Numbered from the stretch's first letter, positions 8,629 to 17,228 are shown. The stretch: DNA of 64,000 bases from an uncultured Pelagibacteraceae bacterium (GCA_902590535.1 CACIXF010000003.1:84018-148017); one strand, 5' to 3'. Notes: generated by a model not told the origin, from the letters alone. A program made the numbers and translations.

Positions 8629-9834
8629 ATGAAAAATTTGTTAAATAAAAAAATACTATTTATTATCTGTGGAGGAATATCTGCTTATAAAAGTCTTGAA
8701 ACAATTAGGCTTTTTAAAAAGAATGGTGCAGATATAAAGACAATTCTTACAACAAGTGCAAAAGAGTTTGTAACTCCACTTTCAATAACATCACTTTCTC
8801 AAGGTAAAGTTTATAGTGATTTATTTAGTGCAGAAAATGAGGCTGAAATGGATCATATTTCACTTTCAAGATGGGCAGATATAATTGTAATTGCACCTGC
8901 AACGGCAAATACAATTTCAAAACTGGCTCAAGGAACAACTGATGATTTAGCATCCACTGTTGTTTTGGCTTCTGATAAAGACATTATTTTAGCACCAGCA
9001 ATGAATGTAAGAATGTGGGAGCATCCAACTACTAAAACAAATATAAAAAAATTAAAAGGGTTTGGATATAAACTAATAGGACCAGAAGTTGGTGATATGG
9101 CATGTGGTGAATATGGAGAAGGTAAAATGTCAGACCCATCAGTAATTGCTGAAGAAGTTGATAAATATTTCTTAACTCAAAAAAATAACAAAAAATTTAA
9201 AGCATTAGTTACAGCAGGTCCAACTAATGAGTACATAGATCCAGTTCGTTTTATTACAAATAAATCAAGTGGCAAACAAGGATATGAATTAGCAAAATCA
9301 TTATCCAAAAAAGGTTTTGATACAACATTAATATCAGGTCCAACTAATCTTGAAATAACTAAAGATATTAATCTTATAAAAGTTGAAACAGCAGATGAAA
9401 TGTTAGTTGCCACTCAAGAAAATTTACCTGTTGATGTAGCAATTTTTTCTGCTGCAGTAGCTGATTTTAAAATTAATAAAAAGTATGAAAATAAAATTAA
9501 AAAACAAGAGAACTTAAACTTAAATTTAGAAAAGAATGTAGACATACTTCATTATGTGTCTAACCATAACTCTATGAGACCTGAACTTGTAATAGGATTT
9601 GCAGCAGAAACTAATCAGATCGATAAAAATGCAGAGGAAAAATTAAACAAGAAAAATTGTGACTGGATAATTTCTAATGATGTATCAAATAAAGATATAG
9701 GATTTAATTCTGATTATAATGAGGTAACAATTCATTATAAAAACAAAGACGTTAAAAAAGAAAAACTTTCATATAAAAAAAAATCTGGAATTTCTGATGA
9801 AATAGTTGATAGAATAATTGATCAATTAAATTAA
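8629..9834 (+). CDS. coaBC: Bifunctional phosphopantothenoylcysteine decarboxylase / phosphopantothenate-cysteine ligase
   Basis: Makes 4'-phosphopantetheine for coenzyme A in two steps. The N-terminal CoaC half (about 1-175) is an FMN flavoprotein with HISLSRWADIIVIAPATANT, PAMNVRMW and the active-site Cys in GDMACGEYGEGKM. The C-terminal CoaB half carries VTAGPTNEYIDPVRFITNKSSGKQG and KKNCDWIISNDVS. At 401 aa it is the usual fused length. It follows ubiB by eight bases and overlaps dut by one base. Confidence 0.96.
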   Translation: MKNLLNKKILFIICGGISAYKSLETIRLFKKNGADIKTILTTSAKEFVTPLSITSLSQGKVYSDLFSAENEAEMDHISLSRWADIIVIAPATANTISKLAQGTTDDLASTVVLASDKDIILAPAMNVRMWEHPTTKTNIKKLKGFGYKLIGPEVGDMACGEYGEGKMSDPSVIAEEVDKYFLTQKNNKKFKALVTAGPTNEYIDPVRFITNKSSGKQGYELAKSLSKKGFDTTLISGPTNLEITKDINLIKVETADEMLVATQENLPVDVAIFSAAVADFKINKKYENKIKKQENLNLNLEKNVDILHYVSNHNSMRPELVIGFAAETNQIDKNAEEKLNKKNCDWIISNDVSNKDIGFNSDYNEVTIHYKNKDVKKEKLSYKKKSGISDEIVDRIIDQLN

Positions 9835-10271
9835 TGACAAAAGTTCTCATCAAAAAGTTAGACCCTGCGGTTGAATTACCTGCTTACAAAACAGAAGGTG
9901 CATCAGGTATGGATTTGATGGCACTAGTAAAAAAACCCATTAATCTTAAACCAAACTCATCATGCTTAGTTCCAACAGGGCTTGCTGTTGCATTTTCAAG
10001 TGATTTCGAAATCCAAATAAGACCAAGATCCGGTTTAGCTGCAAAAAATAGTATAAGTGTTTTAAATACACCTGGAACTATTGATAGTGATTACAGGGGA
10101 GAAATAAAAGTAATTCTTTTTAATCACGGGAAAAATGATTTCTTGATAAATAATAAGGATAGAATAGCACAAATGATTTTAACTCCTGTAATTAAAATGG
10201 ATCTCGAGGAAACTGATGATCTACCGGAAACAATTAGAGGAGAAGGTGGGTTTGGCTCAACAGGAAAATGA
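9834..10271 (+). CDS. dut: Deoxyuridine 5'-triphosphate nucleotidohydrolase (dUTPase)
   Basis: Hydrolyses dUTP to dUMP, protecting DNA from uracil and feeding dTMP synthesis. The five trimeric-dUTPase motifs are present in order: GASGMDL, RPRSGLAAK, the Tyr/Asp-bearing NTPGTIDSDYRGEIKV, RIAQMIL and the C-terminal GEGGFGSTGK. At 145 aa it is a normal length. The coaBC-dut adjacency is widespread in proteobacteria. It overlaps coaBC by one base (TAATG) and the following ThiF-family gene by ATGA. Confidence 0.97.
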   Translation: MTKVLIKKLDPAVELPAYKTEGASGMDLMALVKKPINLKPNSSCLVPTGLAVAFSSDFEIQIRPRSGLAAKNSISVLNTPGTIDSDYRGEIKVILFNHGKNDFLINNKDRIAQMILTPVIKMDLEETDDLPETIRGEGGFGSTGK

Positions 10272-11023
10272 GCAAAAATTTAAACAAAAAAGAAATAGAG
10301 AAATTCTCAAGGCAAATAATTCTTAAAAATATTGGGGCAGCAGGTCAAAAAAAAATTTTATCTTCAAAAGTCTTGATAGTTGGTATGGGTGGTCTAGGTT
10401 GCCCAGTGGCAGAATTTTTAACTAGATCGGGTATTGGTACACTTGGGATTGCAGATCATGATACTGTAAGTCTCTCTAATATCCATAGACAAAGCCTGTA
10501 TAATGAAAAAGATATAAATCAATCAAAAGTAAAGATTGCAAAAAAAAAATTAAATAAAATTAATTCAAAGACAAAAATAAATATTTTTAATTTAAAATTA
10601 AATAAAACTACATTTGAAAAAATTATAAAAAATTATGACTATATTGTTGATGGGACCGATAACTTTGAAAGTAAATTTTTAATAAATGATTTAAGTCTAA
10701 AATATAAAAAATTTCTAGTCACTGGTGCTATAAGTAAGTTTGATGGACACATTTTTACTTTTAATTTTACCAACAAAAAAGATCCTTGCTTGAGATGTTT
10801 TTATCAAGAAGAAACAATATCTGATGAAATTTTAAATTGTGAATATGAGGGAATTTTAGGAACCGTTGCAGGAATAATAGGTACATTACAAGCCAATGAA
10901 GTTTTAAAAAAAATATTAAATATTGGACGGAATTTAAATGGATATATTCTAATTCTAGATCTATTAAATTTAAATTTCAGAAAAGCAAAAATTAATAAAA
11001 GAAAAAAATGCTTATGCAACTGA
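10268..11023 (+). CDS. HesA/MoeB/ThiF family adenylyltransferase
   Basis: E1-like enzyme that adenylates the C-terminal glycine of a ubiquitin-like sulfur carrier (MoaD or ThiS). The nucleotide loop GMGGLGCPVAEFL, the IHRQSLYNEKDIN adenylation region and DGTDNFESKFLIND are clear. Zinc ligands appear as CLRC, but the second pair at the C-terminus is only CLC, an unusual spacing at the very end of the protein. At 251 aa it is a typical MoeB/ThiF length. Sequence alone does not tell whether the partner is MoaD or ThiS, so no symbol is given. Confidence 0.85.
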   Translation: MSKNLNKKEIEKFSRQIILKNIGAAGQKKILSSKVLIVGMGGLGCPVAEFLTRSGIGTLGIADHDTVSLSNIHRQSLYNEKDINQSKVKIAKKKLNKINSKTKINIFNLKLNKTTFEKIIKNYDYIVDGTDNFESKFLINDLSLKYKKFLVTGAISKFDGHIFTFNFTNKKDPCLRCFYQEETISDEILNCEYEGILGTVAGIIGTLQANEVLKKILNIGRNLNGYILILDLLNLNFRKAKINKRKKCLCN

Positions 11024-11463
11024 TAATAAAAAAAATTTATATAGTATTTTTTTTGTTATTTTTTACTCACATTTCGTTTGCTAATGAAATTTTTGTCTCT
11101 CTTAAAAAAAATAAAGTAAATGTTCGTTACGGACCAAGTTTTGAGTCTGATATTAAATACGTTTATAAAAAAATAAATCTTCCATTAAAACAAATCGATA
11201 AAAAAGAGAATTTCAGGCGAATTATAGATTTAAAAAATAACAGTGGGTGGATTCATATCTCTCAATTAAAAAAAAGTAATTCTGTAATAGTTACGAAAGA
11301 TAAAGTTTTATTTAAAAAACCTACATCTTTTGCTAAACCAATTGCTCAAATAAAAGAGGGAAGATTATTAATTGTAGAAAAATGTGAACAAAATTGGTGT
11401 AAAATTACATCAGAAAAATTTGAAGGTTGGATTAAAACAGATAATATTTGGGGACTAAATTAA
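11008..11463 (+). CDS. Exported bacterial SH3-domain protein
   Basis: A 151-aa protein with a signal peptide (IIKKIYIVFFLLFFTHISFA, about residues 5-26). Two SH3-like repeats follow: one around VNVRYGPSFESDIKYVYKK...GWIHISQL and a second ending EGWIKTDNIWGLN. This matches the DUF1058-type alphaproteobacterial SH3 proteins, of unknown exact role, probably periplasmic peptide or peptidoglycan contacts. It overlaps the ThiF-family gene by 16 bases; ATG at 11008 or 11014 could both start it. Its stop shares TTAA with the convergent DUF3501 gene. Confidence 0.75.
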   Translation: MLMQLIIKKIYIVFFLLFFTHISFANEIFVSLKKNKVNVRYGPSFESDIKYVYKKINLPLKQIDKKENFRRIIDLKNNSGWIHISQLKKSNSVIVTKDKVLFKKPTSFAKPIAQIKEGRLLIVEKCEQNWCKITSEKFEGWIKTDNIWGLN

Positions 11464-12059
11464 CTAAAATCAGTAGATAAAGAGGCTATATTTTCTTTAG
11501 ATAATTTTGTGCTATGAGAATACTCTTTATGATCAATTCCAAGCTCAATTTCTGAGCTATTAGATTGAAATTTTCCTATTTGATCATCAGTAAAATTAAA
11601 ATGAATAAACTGTACTGATGAAGCTTTTCCTTCAGAAGAAGTTCTATCAACATCTTCTTCGGGAACTGCTTTAATTATCTCACCATTTATTTTCATAAAT
11701 ACTGTTTCTTCTATTCCACCAACTTTTCCGAGAAACGCAGCCCTTGAGATAGGATTATCTATTTCAAACATTAAAGTTGCTGTTAGTTCTTTGCCTTTAG
11801 GTATTAAAGGATTGTACGCAGATAACTCATCCTGAAGTTGCTCATCACCACCTTTTTCAATGTATAGCATTTCTTGTACTTGAGCTAACATTGTTTCATA
11901 ACTTTCAAAATAAAAAGTAGCATAAGGCCCTAAAGCAACTCTTCTATTTTTTTTATAATCAACAATACTTTTTCTTAATTCACGTCTCTTTTCTATATAA
12001 ACATCTAAAGGCATGATGTCTTCTTTTTGAATTTCTCTTTTTTCTCTAGGCATGATCAT
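11460..12059 (-). CDS. DUF3501 family protein
   Basis: Matches the DUF3501 family, whose members start with REIQKEDIMPLDVYIEKR-like sequence and carry KRRVALGPYATFYFES. It is 199 aa, with no signal peptide and no cysteine cluster visible. Function is unknown. The family is recurrently found next to a rubrerythrin and a two-cluster Fe-S CCG protein, as here. It overlaps the upstream Fe-S gene by ATGA (12056-12059), so translation is probably coupled. The two are likely to work in one pathway. Confidence 0.8.
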   Translation of the reverse strand: MIMPREKREIQKEDIMPLDVYIEKRRELRKSIVDYKKNRRVALGPYATFYFESYETMLAQVQEMLYIEKGGDEQLQDELSAYNPLIPKGKELTATLMFEIDNPISRAAFLGKVGGIEETVFMKINGEIIKAVPEEDVDRTSSEGKASSVQFIHFNFTDDQIGKFQSNSSEIELGIDHKEYSHSTKLSKENIASLSTDFS

Positions 12060-13387
12060 AAGTTATAACTTTTTGCCATCAATTCGATAGGGTGTAGTGC
12101 CTCATCATTAGATATATTTGTATCAACTTCTAACTGTTTTAAATGTTTACCAGCTAAGGGACAATCAGAAGCCATATACTTATTATTTTTAGTTTTTATT
12201 TGTCTAGCTGTAGGTCTTCCAACTTTATTTGCTAAATCATGAGTTTCTTTCATTACTCCAAAAGTTCCTCCATGACCTGCACATCTTTCAACTACATCAA
12301 TTTTAACGTTTGGTATAAATTTTAACATATCTCTTGCTTTGATACCCATATTCTGTGCTCTAGCATGACAAGCATGATGCACAGTTACTCCTCCATCAAT
12401 CTCATTTAATCCTTCTGCTAATCCCTCATTGTTTGCAATGTCCACAACATACTCATCAATATCCATAACATTTGAAGATAATTTTTTTATTTTTTCATCG
12501 TTTGGTAATAACAAGGGCCATTCGAATTTTAACATCAATCCACAACTAGCTGTTAAGGTTACTACTTTATATCCTTTATCAATCCATTCGATTAAATCCT
12601 TAGAAACTTTTTTTGCTTGTTCAACAACTTTTGGCAGATCTGCTTGCTCTAAAAATGGCATCCCACAACAACCAGGATAAGCTTCTTGAACCTCTACACC
12701 ATTTTTTTTCAAAACTTTTAATGCAGCAACACCCGTATTTTTTTTATTAAAATTTACAAAACAAGTTGAATAAATAACTACTTTTCTATCTTTAGAAGGT
12801 GTTTGATAATTTATCTTATCTCTATTTTTTTTGAAAAAATTAGAAAAAGTTTCTGAGTTATATTTTGGTAACTGAACTCTTTTATCTATTCCAGTAATTA
12901 ATTCTAAGATTTTTCTAATTAATTTATTTTTAATATTTGATGCCCAGTTAACTATTTTAGAGAACATGACACCAATTTTAGCGTTTCGGTCTATTTGAGC
13001 TAATTGTGTTGGTACGCTTGATAATTTACCTAATTTTTTTTGAGCTGTTCTATATCGCAGCATTAAATGTGGAAAATCTAAATCAAAATCATGAGGTGGA
13101 ACATATGGGCATTTAGTCATAAAACACATATCACACAATGTACATGCATCAACTACAGGGGCAAATTGATCGCTAGATAAGCTTTCAACATCTTCATTTT
13201 TAGATTCATCAATCATGTCAAATAGCTTTGGGAAAGAGTCGCAAAGATTAAAACATCTCCTGCATCCATGACAAATATCAAACACTCTTCTCATTTCAGC
13301 GTCTAACTTTTCAGGATTTAAAAAATCAGGATGCTCAAAATCTATAGGGTGTCTTATAGGTGCACCTAAACTTCCTTCTTTGCTCAT
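12056..13387 (-). CDS. Heterodisulfide reductase-related / GlpC-like Fe-S protein
   Basis: A 443-aa cytoplasmic electron-transfer protein. Two ferredoxin-type cysteine clusters lie near the N-terminus (CHGCRRCFNLC and CTLCDMCFMTKCP, about residues 39-110), each able to hold a [4Fe-4S] cluster. Two CCG-type cysteine-rich domains follow (AYPGCCGMPF and VERCAGHGGTFGV), as in HdrB/GlpC. There is no flavoprotein partner (GlpA/GlpB-like) nearby. The neighbours are a rubrerythrin without its rubredoxin domain and DUF3501, so a role delivering electrons to the rubrerythrin is a reasonable inference, not a demonstrated fact. Confidence 0.82.
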   Translation of the reverse strand: MSKEGSLGAPIRHPIDFEHPDFLNPEKLDAEMRRVFDICHGCRRCFNLCDSFPKLFDMIDESKNEDVESLSSDQFAPVVDACTLCDMCFMTKCPYVPPHDFDLDFPHLMLRYRTAQKKLGKLSSVPTQLAQIDRNAKIGVMFSKIVNWASNIKNKLIRKILELITGIDKRVQLPKYNSETFSNFFKKNRDKINYQTPSKDRKVVIYSTCFVNFNKKNTGVAALKVLKKNGVEVQEAYPGCCGMPFLEQADLPKVVEQAKKVSKDLIEWIDKGYKVVTLTASCGLMLKFEWPLLLPNDEKIKKLSSNVMDIDEYVVDIANNEGLAEGLNEIDGGVTVHHACHARAQNMGIKARDMLKFIPNVKIDVVERCAGHGGTFGVMKETHDLANKVGRPTARQIKTKNNKYMASDCPLAGKHLKQLEVDTNISNDEALHPIELMAKSYNL

Positions 13388-13418
13388 ATAATTAAGTTTT
13401 TTGAAATTCGAATTTTTT

Positions 13419-13443
13419 TTAGTGGGCGGCTAACGCCCACTAA
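13419..13443. other. Strong inverted repeat between rubrerythrin and Fe-S genes
   Basis: A 10-base perfect stem (TTAGTGGGCG / CGCCCACTAA) encloses a 5-base loop. It is GC-rich against a very AT-rich background. In the direction of transcription (minus) it is followed by A residues, not T, so it is not a canonical intrinsic terminator. It may stabilise the rubrerythrin mRNA end or partially terminate transcription, lowering expression of the Fe-S and DUF3501 genes relative to rubrerythrin. Confidence 0.6.
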
Positions 13444-13452
13444 GAAATTTGA

Positions 13453-13869
13453 TTAGCTAATAGACTCTAAAGTTTTTTGAAATTTACCAGCGTGTGATTT
13501 TTCAGCTTTAGCTAAAGTTTCAAACCAGTCAGCAATTTCTTCAAAGCCTTCTTCTCTAGCTGTTTTAGCCATACCAGGGTACATATCGGTATACTCATGA
13601 GTTTCGCCTTGTACTGCCGAAGCTAAATTTGCTTTTGTTTCACCAATTGGCATACCAGTTCCTGGATCACCAACTTCTTCTAGATACTCCAAATGACCAT
13701 GTGCATGACCAGTTTCACCTTCGGCTGTTGATCTAAAAACTGCAGCTACATCATTGTAACCTTCTATGTCAGCTTTTTGTGCGAAATAAAGATATCTTCT
13801 GTTTGCTTGACTTTCACCAGCAAACGCTTCTTTTAAATTTTCTTCTGTTTTACTTCCTTTTAAAGACAT
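13453..13869 (-). CDS. Rubrerythrin (diiron domain only)
   Basis: A 138-aa four-helix ferritin-like diiron protein that in this family reduces hydrogen peroxide. Metal ligands are visible: Glu in [14 protein letters not shown], ExxH in [10 protein letters not shown], the Glu pair around [13 protein letters not shown], and ExxH in AEKSHAGKF. The C-terminal rubredoxin-like domain of classical rubrerythrin is absent (no CxxC pairs), so an outside electron donor is needed. It has a strong Shine-Dalgarno (AAAGGAG) and looks highly expressed. An Irr-type box sits upstream of its promoter. Confidence 0.9.
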   Translation of the reverse strand: MSLKGSKTEENLKEAFAGESQANRRYLYFAQKADIEGYNDVAAVFRSTAEGETGHAHGHLEYLEEVGDPGTGMPIGETKANLASAVQGETHEYTDMYPGMAKTAREEGFEEIADWFETLAKAEKSHAGKFQKTLESIS

Positions 13870-13895
13870 TTTTTCTCCTTTTTAATGTTACCAAA

Positions 13896-13924
13896 CCATA
13901 TAATGCATATTGATAGTATGTCAA
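13896..13924 (-). promoter_or_regulatory. Predicted promoter of the rubrerythrin operon
   Basis: On the minus strand a perfect -35 TTGACA (13924-13919) is followed at 16-18 bases by weak -10 candidates (TATATG or TATGGT). A long purine-rich Shine-Dalgarno and the rubrerythrin ATG at 13869 follow. The Irr-like palindrome ends four bases upstream of the -35, a position more typical of activation than of simple blocking. The -10 choice is uncertain. Confidence 0.5.
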
Positions 13925-13927
13925 TAG

Positions 13928-13944
13928 TTTAGAATTATTATAAT
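13928..13944. promoter_or_regulatory. Irr/ICE-type 17-base near-palindrome upstream of rubrerythrin
   Basis: TTTAGAATTATTATAAT pairs 6 of 8 arm positions around its centre and resembles the iron control element bound by Irr in alphaproteobacteria (TTTAGAA...TTCTAAA type). It is 15/17 identical to the reverse complement of the second box upstream of irr. It lies in the irr-rubrerythrin gap, just upstream of the predicted -35. Confidence 0.6.
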
Positions 13945-13973
13945 GTAGATTTTAAGTGTATGATTTAATTAAA

Positions 13974-14402
13974 TTATTTTTGAGTTTGATTATCACTCGC
14001 AACTCTAACCAACACTTCAACAGAATTTATTTTTTTTCCTGTAATATTTTTTCTAATATTTATTTTGTCTATATCGCTCTCATCGCAATCAATTAGCTCA
14101 TGCGTATCTTCATCAAAAAAATGATGATGTGCTGATGTGTTTGTATCAAAATAACTTTTGTGACTATCGATTGAAATTTCTTTTAAATATCCTTTTTTTT
14201 CAAATGCATGAACTGTGTTATAAACTGTGGCTAGAGATATCTTTTCATTCATTTTTTCAGATATCATTTTAACAAGATCATTAATTGTGAAATGGAAAGT
14301 TTTTTCTCTATTATACAAAACTTCACACATTTTTATTCTTTGTTTGGTAGGTCTAAGCCCAACTTCTCTTAATTTTTCAATAAAATTGCAGTTTTTTGGC
14401 AT
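13974..14402 (-). CDS. irr: Iron response regulator Irr (Fur family)
   Basis: Fur-superfamily DNA-binding regulator of the Irr branch, which senses iron through haem status. The N-terminal KLREVGLRPTKQR, ISLATVYNTVHAFEKKGYLKE and SYFDTNTSAHHHFFDEDTHELID stretches fit Irr, including the HHH motif used for haem binding and the DTNTS segment typical of Irr. The cysteine-proline haem regulatory motif of Bradyrhizobium Irr is not evident. At 142 aa it is a normal length. Its position next to fabA-fabB-fabI also occurs in other alphaproteobacteria. It is probably autoregulated via the box directly upstream. Confidence 0.85.
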   Translation of the reverse strand: MPKNCNFIEKLREVGLRPTKQRIKMCEVLYNREKTFHFTINDLVKMISEKMNEKISLATVYNTVHAFEKKGYLKEISIDSHKSYFDTNTSAHHHFFDEDTHELIDCDESDIDKINIRKNITGKKINSVEVLVRVASDNQTQK

Positions 14403-14407
14403 TGTTT

Positions 14408-14424
14408 TTTATAATTATTCTAAA
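14408..14424. promoter_or_regulatory. Irr/ICE-type 17-base near-palindrome at the irr start
   Basis: TTTATAATTATTCTAAA differs from a perfect TTTAGAATTATTCTAAA palindrome at one base (7 of 8 arm pairs). It begins six bases upstream of the irr start codon and about 70 bases upstream of fabA on the other strand. Binding here would block irr expression, suggesting negative autoregulation; an effect on fabA is also possible. Confidence 0.65.
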
Positions 14425-14493
14425 GTATGAATAAATATATAGTGTTTTATTATATTATATTAGGATTAAATCAAGTATTAAGGGTGCTCGAAT

Positions 14494-14994
14494 ATGAAAA
14501 AAAACTCATACTCCTATGATGATCTAATAACTTGTGGGAATGGTGATCTTTTTGGTCCTGGTAATGCAAAATTACCACTCCCGCCAATGCTTATGTTTGA
14601 CAGAATAACTGAAATCAATGAAAATAATGGTACATTTAATAAGGGCTCTTTAAAAGCTGAATTAGATATTAAAGATGATCTTTGGTTTTTTGATTGTCAT
14701 TTTAAAAAAGATCCGGTTATGCCAGGATGCTTAGGTTTAGATGCAATGTGGCAACTGGTAGGATTTTTTCTAGGTTGGCTAGGAAATCCTGGAAAAGGAA
14801 GAGCTTTAGGAGTTGGTACTGTAAAATTTACTGGCGAAGTTTTACAGAGTGTAAAAAATGTAAGATATGAAATAGATATGAAGAAAATTATGTCTCCTGG
14901 GGGAACAACCGTTGGACTTGCAAATGGAATTGTTTTTGCAGATAATAAAAAAATATATTCAGCTGAAAGTTTAAAAGTAGGGTTATTTAAATAA
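14494..14994 (+). CDS. fabA: 3-hydroxydecanoyl-ACP dehydratase/isomerase
   Basis: Hot-dog-fold enzyme that dehydrates beta-hydroxydecanoyl-ACP and isomerises trans-2 to cis-3, the branch point to unsaturated fatty acids under anaerobic-type synthesis. The catalytic His lies in [20 protein letters not shown], with the following Asp in the DAMWQL helix. At 166 aa it is a normal length. It starts the fabA-fabB-fabI operon, overlapping fabB by one base. The short gap to irr contains an Irr-like box. Confidence 0.96.
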   Translation: MKKNSYSYDDLITCGNGDLFGPGNAKLPLPPMLMFDRITEINENNGTFNKGSLKAELDIKDDLWFFDCHFKKDPVMPGCLGLDAMWQLVGFFLGWLGNPGKGRALGVGTVKFTGEVLQSVKNVRYEIDMKKIMSPGGTTVGLANGIVFADNKKIYSAESLKVGLFK

Positions 14995-16205
14995 TGAGAA
15001 GAGTGGTTATTACAGGTTTAGGAGTTGTCTCTTGTTTAGGAAACAATCAAGAAGAAGTTCATCAGTCTTTATTAAATTCAAAATCAGGAATCTCTTTTGC
15101 AGAAGAATACAAAGAGCATAATTTAAAAAGTCATGTTCATGGTAAACCAAATATTAAACTAGAGGATCATATAGATAGAAAAACAATAAGATTTATGGGT
15201 TCAGGTTCAGCTTATAATTATATAGCTATGAAGGAGGCTATTGAAGATTCAGGGTTAGAAGAAAATGAAGTGAGTAATTTTAAAACTGGGATTGTAATGG
15301 GTTCCGGTGGCCCATCAATTGAAAACGTAATACTTGCAGCAGACAAAACTAGAGCTAAAACTCCAAAACTAATGGGGCCCTTTATTGTTCCAAGAACAAT
15401 GGCTAGTACTGCCTCAGCAACACTTGCAGTACCATTTAAAATTAAAGGAACCAACTACACTATGAGTTCTGCATGTGCAACAAGTGGACACTGTATTGGT
15501 AATTCAATGGAATTAATTCAAATGGGCAAACAAGATGTTGTTTTTGCAGGTGGAAGTGAAGAAGTTCATTGGGCAATGACGGCAATGTTTGATGCAATGA
15601 CTGCTTTATCATCAAAATATAATAATGCACCTGAAACAGCATCAAGAGCATATGACAAAACAAGAGATGGTTTTGTAATTGCAGGTGGTGCAGGTGTGCT
15701 AGTGCTTGAAGAATACGAACATGCTAAAGCGAGAGGTGCTAAAATATACGCAGAATTAACTGGTTATGGAGCAACTTCAGATGGATACGATATGGTAGCT
15801 CCATCTGGTGAAGGAGCTGTAAGATGTATGCAAATGGCAATGTCTACTGCTAAAAATAAAATTGATTATATTAATACTCATGGAACTTCTACTCCAGTTG
15901 GAGATATTACAGAACTAAATGCTGTTAAAAATACTTTTGGAGACAATATTCCAAAAATTAGTTCAACAAAATCTTTATCAGGACATCCACTAGGTGCTGC
16001 TTCGGTTCATGAAGCAATCTATTGTTTAATAATGATGAAAAATAATTTCATTGCTGGCTCTGCAAACATTAGTGAGATGGATGAAGAAGCTAAAAAATTT
16101 CCAATAGTTTCAAAAACTGAAACTAGTGCAACTTTAAATACAGTAATGTCTAATAGTTTTGGTTTCGGTGGAACTAACGCTGCTTTAATTTTTGAAAAGG
16201 TTTAA
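14994..16205 (+). CDS. fabB: 3-oxoacyl-ACP synthase I
   Basis: Condensing enzyme that elongates the cis-unsaturated intermediate from FabA. The Cys-His-His triad is present: Cys in [10 protein letters not shown], His in [11 protein letters not shown] and His in [13 protein letters not shown]. The C-terminal [14 protein letters not shown] is the glycine-rich thiolase-fold block. At 403 aa it is a normal length. The fabAB pairing supports FabB rather than FabF. It is translationally coupled to fabA by TAATG. Confidence 0.95.
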   Translation: MRRVVITGLGVVSCLGNNQEEVHQSLLNSKSGISFAEEYKEHNLKSHVHGKPNIKLEDHIDRKTIRFMGSGSAYNYIAMKEAIEDSGLEENEVSNFKTGIVMGSGGPSIENVILAADKTRAKTPKLMGPFIVPRTMASTASATLAVPFKIKGTNYTMSSACATSGHCIGNSMELIQMGKQDVVFAGGSEEVHWAMTAMFDAMTALSSKYNNAPETASRAYDKTRDGFVIAGGAGVLVLEEYEHAKARGAKIYAELTGYGATSDGYDMVAPSGEGAVRCMQMAMSTAKNKIDYINTHGTSTPVGDITELNAVKNTFGDNIPKISSTKSLSGHPLGAASVHEAIYCLIMMKNNFIAGSANISEMDEEAKKFPIVSKTETSATLNTVMSNSFGFGGTNAALIFEKV

Positions 16206-16208
16206 ACT

Positions 16209-16994
16209 ATGAGTTTGATGAAAGGTAAAAAAGGATTAATCATGGGAGTTGCCAATGAAAGATCTATTGCTTGGGGCATCTCACAAAAACTTGCAGAAGC
16301 TGGAGCTGAACTTGCGTTCACTTATTTAGGTGATGCCTTGAAGAAAAGAGTTGTTCCTTTAGCTGAAAAGTTAAATTCAAAAGTAACATTCAGCTGCGAT
16401 GTTGAAAAAAAAGAGGACGTAATAAAATTATTTGAAGATGTTAAATCACAATGGGGTGAAATTGATTTTGTAGTTCATGCAATTGCATTTTCAGATAAAT
16501 CAGAATTATCTGGTGAGTATTTAGATACAACTAGAGAAAACTTTTTAAGAAGCATGTTAATTTCATGTTTCTCATTTACAGAAGTTGCAAAAGAAGCCTC
16601 TAAAGTAATGAAAGAAGGTGGAAGTTTAATTACCTTAAGCTACGAGGCAAATAAAGCTATTCCAAATTATAATGTAATGGGTGTCTGTAAGGCTGCTTTA
16701 GAATCTAGTGTTAAGTATCTTGCAAGGGATCTGGGCGCTAGGGGCATGAGAGTAAATGCAATAAGTGCAGGTCCTATTAAAACATTGGCTGCATCAGCCA
16801 TTGGAGATGCAAAATTCCTATATAAATGGAATGAAGACCATTCTTTCCTTAAGAGAAATGTAGATATCCATGATGTTGGAAATTCAGCATTATATCTACT
16901 AAGTGACCTTGCAAATGGTGTTACAGGTGAAATTCACTATGTAGATGCTGGATATAACAAGGTTGGAATGCCAGATCCTAAAAATATAACCTAA
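16209..16994 (+). CDS. fabI: Enoyl-ACP reductase (NADH) FabI
   Basis: Short-chain dehydrogenase-type enoyl-ACP reductase that completes each fatty acid elongation cycle. The start MGVANERSIAWGI gives the FabI nucleotide-binding loop. The catalytic Tyr and Lys appear as YNVMGVCK (Y-x6-K), with the preceding LSYEANK Tyr. At 261 aa it is the expected length. It ends the fabABI operon, three bases after fabB. This is the enzyme class targeted by triclosan-like inhibitors. Confidence 0.96.
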   Translation: MSLMKGKKGLIMGVANERSIAWGISQKLAEAGAELAFTYLGDALKKRVVPLAEKLNSKVTFSCDVEKKEDVIKLFEDVKSQWGEIDFVVHAIAFSDKSELSGEYLDTTRENFLRSMLISCFSFTEVAKEASKVMKEGGSLITLSYEANKAIPNYNVMGVCKAALESSVKYLARDLGARGMRVNAISAGPIKTLAASAIGDAKFLYKWNEDHSFLKRNVDIHDVGNSALYLLSDLANGVTGEIHYVDAGYNKVGMPDPKNIT

Positions 16995-17013
16995 AATTTA
17001 GTTAAATTTAGTT
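16994..17013. repeat. Two tandem copies of a 10-base unit between fabI and DUF1737 gene
   Basis: AAATTTAGTT occurs twice in direct tandem, starting at the fabI stop region. It may be no more than AT-rich slippage; no function is evident. Confidence 0.5.
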
Positions 17014-17021
17014 AAAAATAT

Positions 17022-17228
17022 ATGAAGGGATACAGATTTATTACTGATGATGATACAGCAAGATTTTGTAATCGAGTAACTGAGGCATTATCGAATGGAT
17101 GGAAATTATATGGTGAACCCAAAATGACATTTGATAAAAAACGAGGAATAATGCGTTGTGGCCAAGCAGTTATAAAAAATGTTCCAAATAAAAAATACTC
17201 AAAAAAAATAAATTTATCTTCAATATAA
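17022..17228 (+). CDS. DUF1737 domain protein (68 aa)
   Basis: A small protein whose whole first 55 residues match DUF1737: YRFITDDDTARFCNRVTEALSNGW, LYGEPKMTFD and RCGQAVIK. The family is common in proteobacteria and has no established function. There is no signal peptide. A 78-aa ORF antisense to it is a shadow. It lies 27 bases after fabI and is followed directly by a hairpin terminator, so it is probably the last gene of the fab transcript. Confidence 0.8.
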   Translation: MKGYRFITDDDTARFCNRVTEALSNGWKLYGEPKMTFDKKRGIMRCGQAVIKNVPNKKYSKKINLSSI

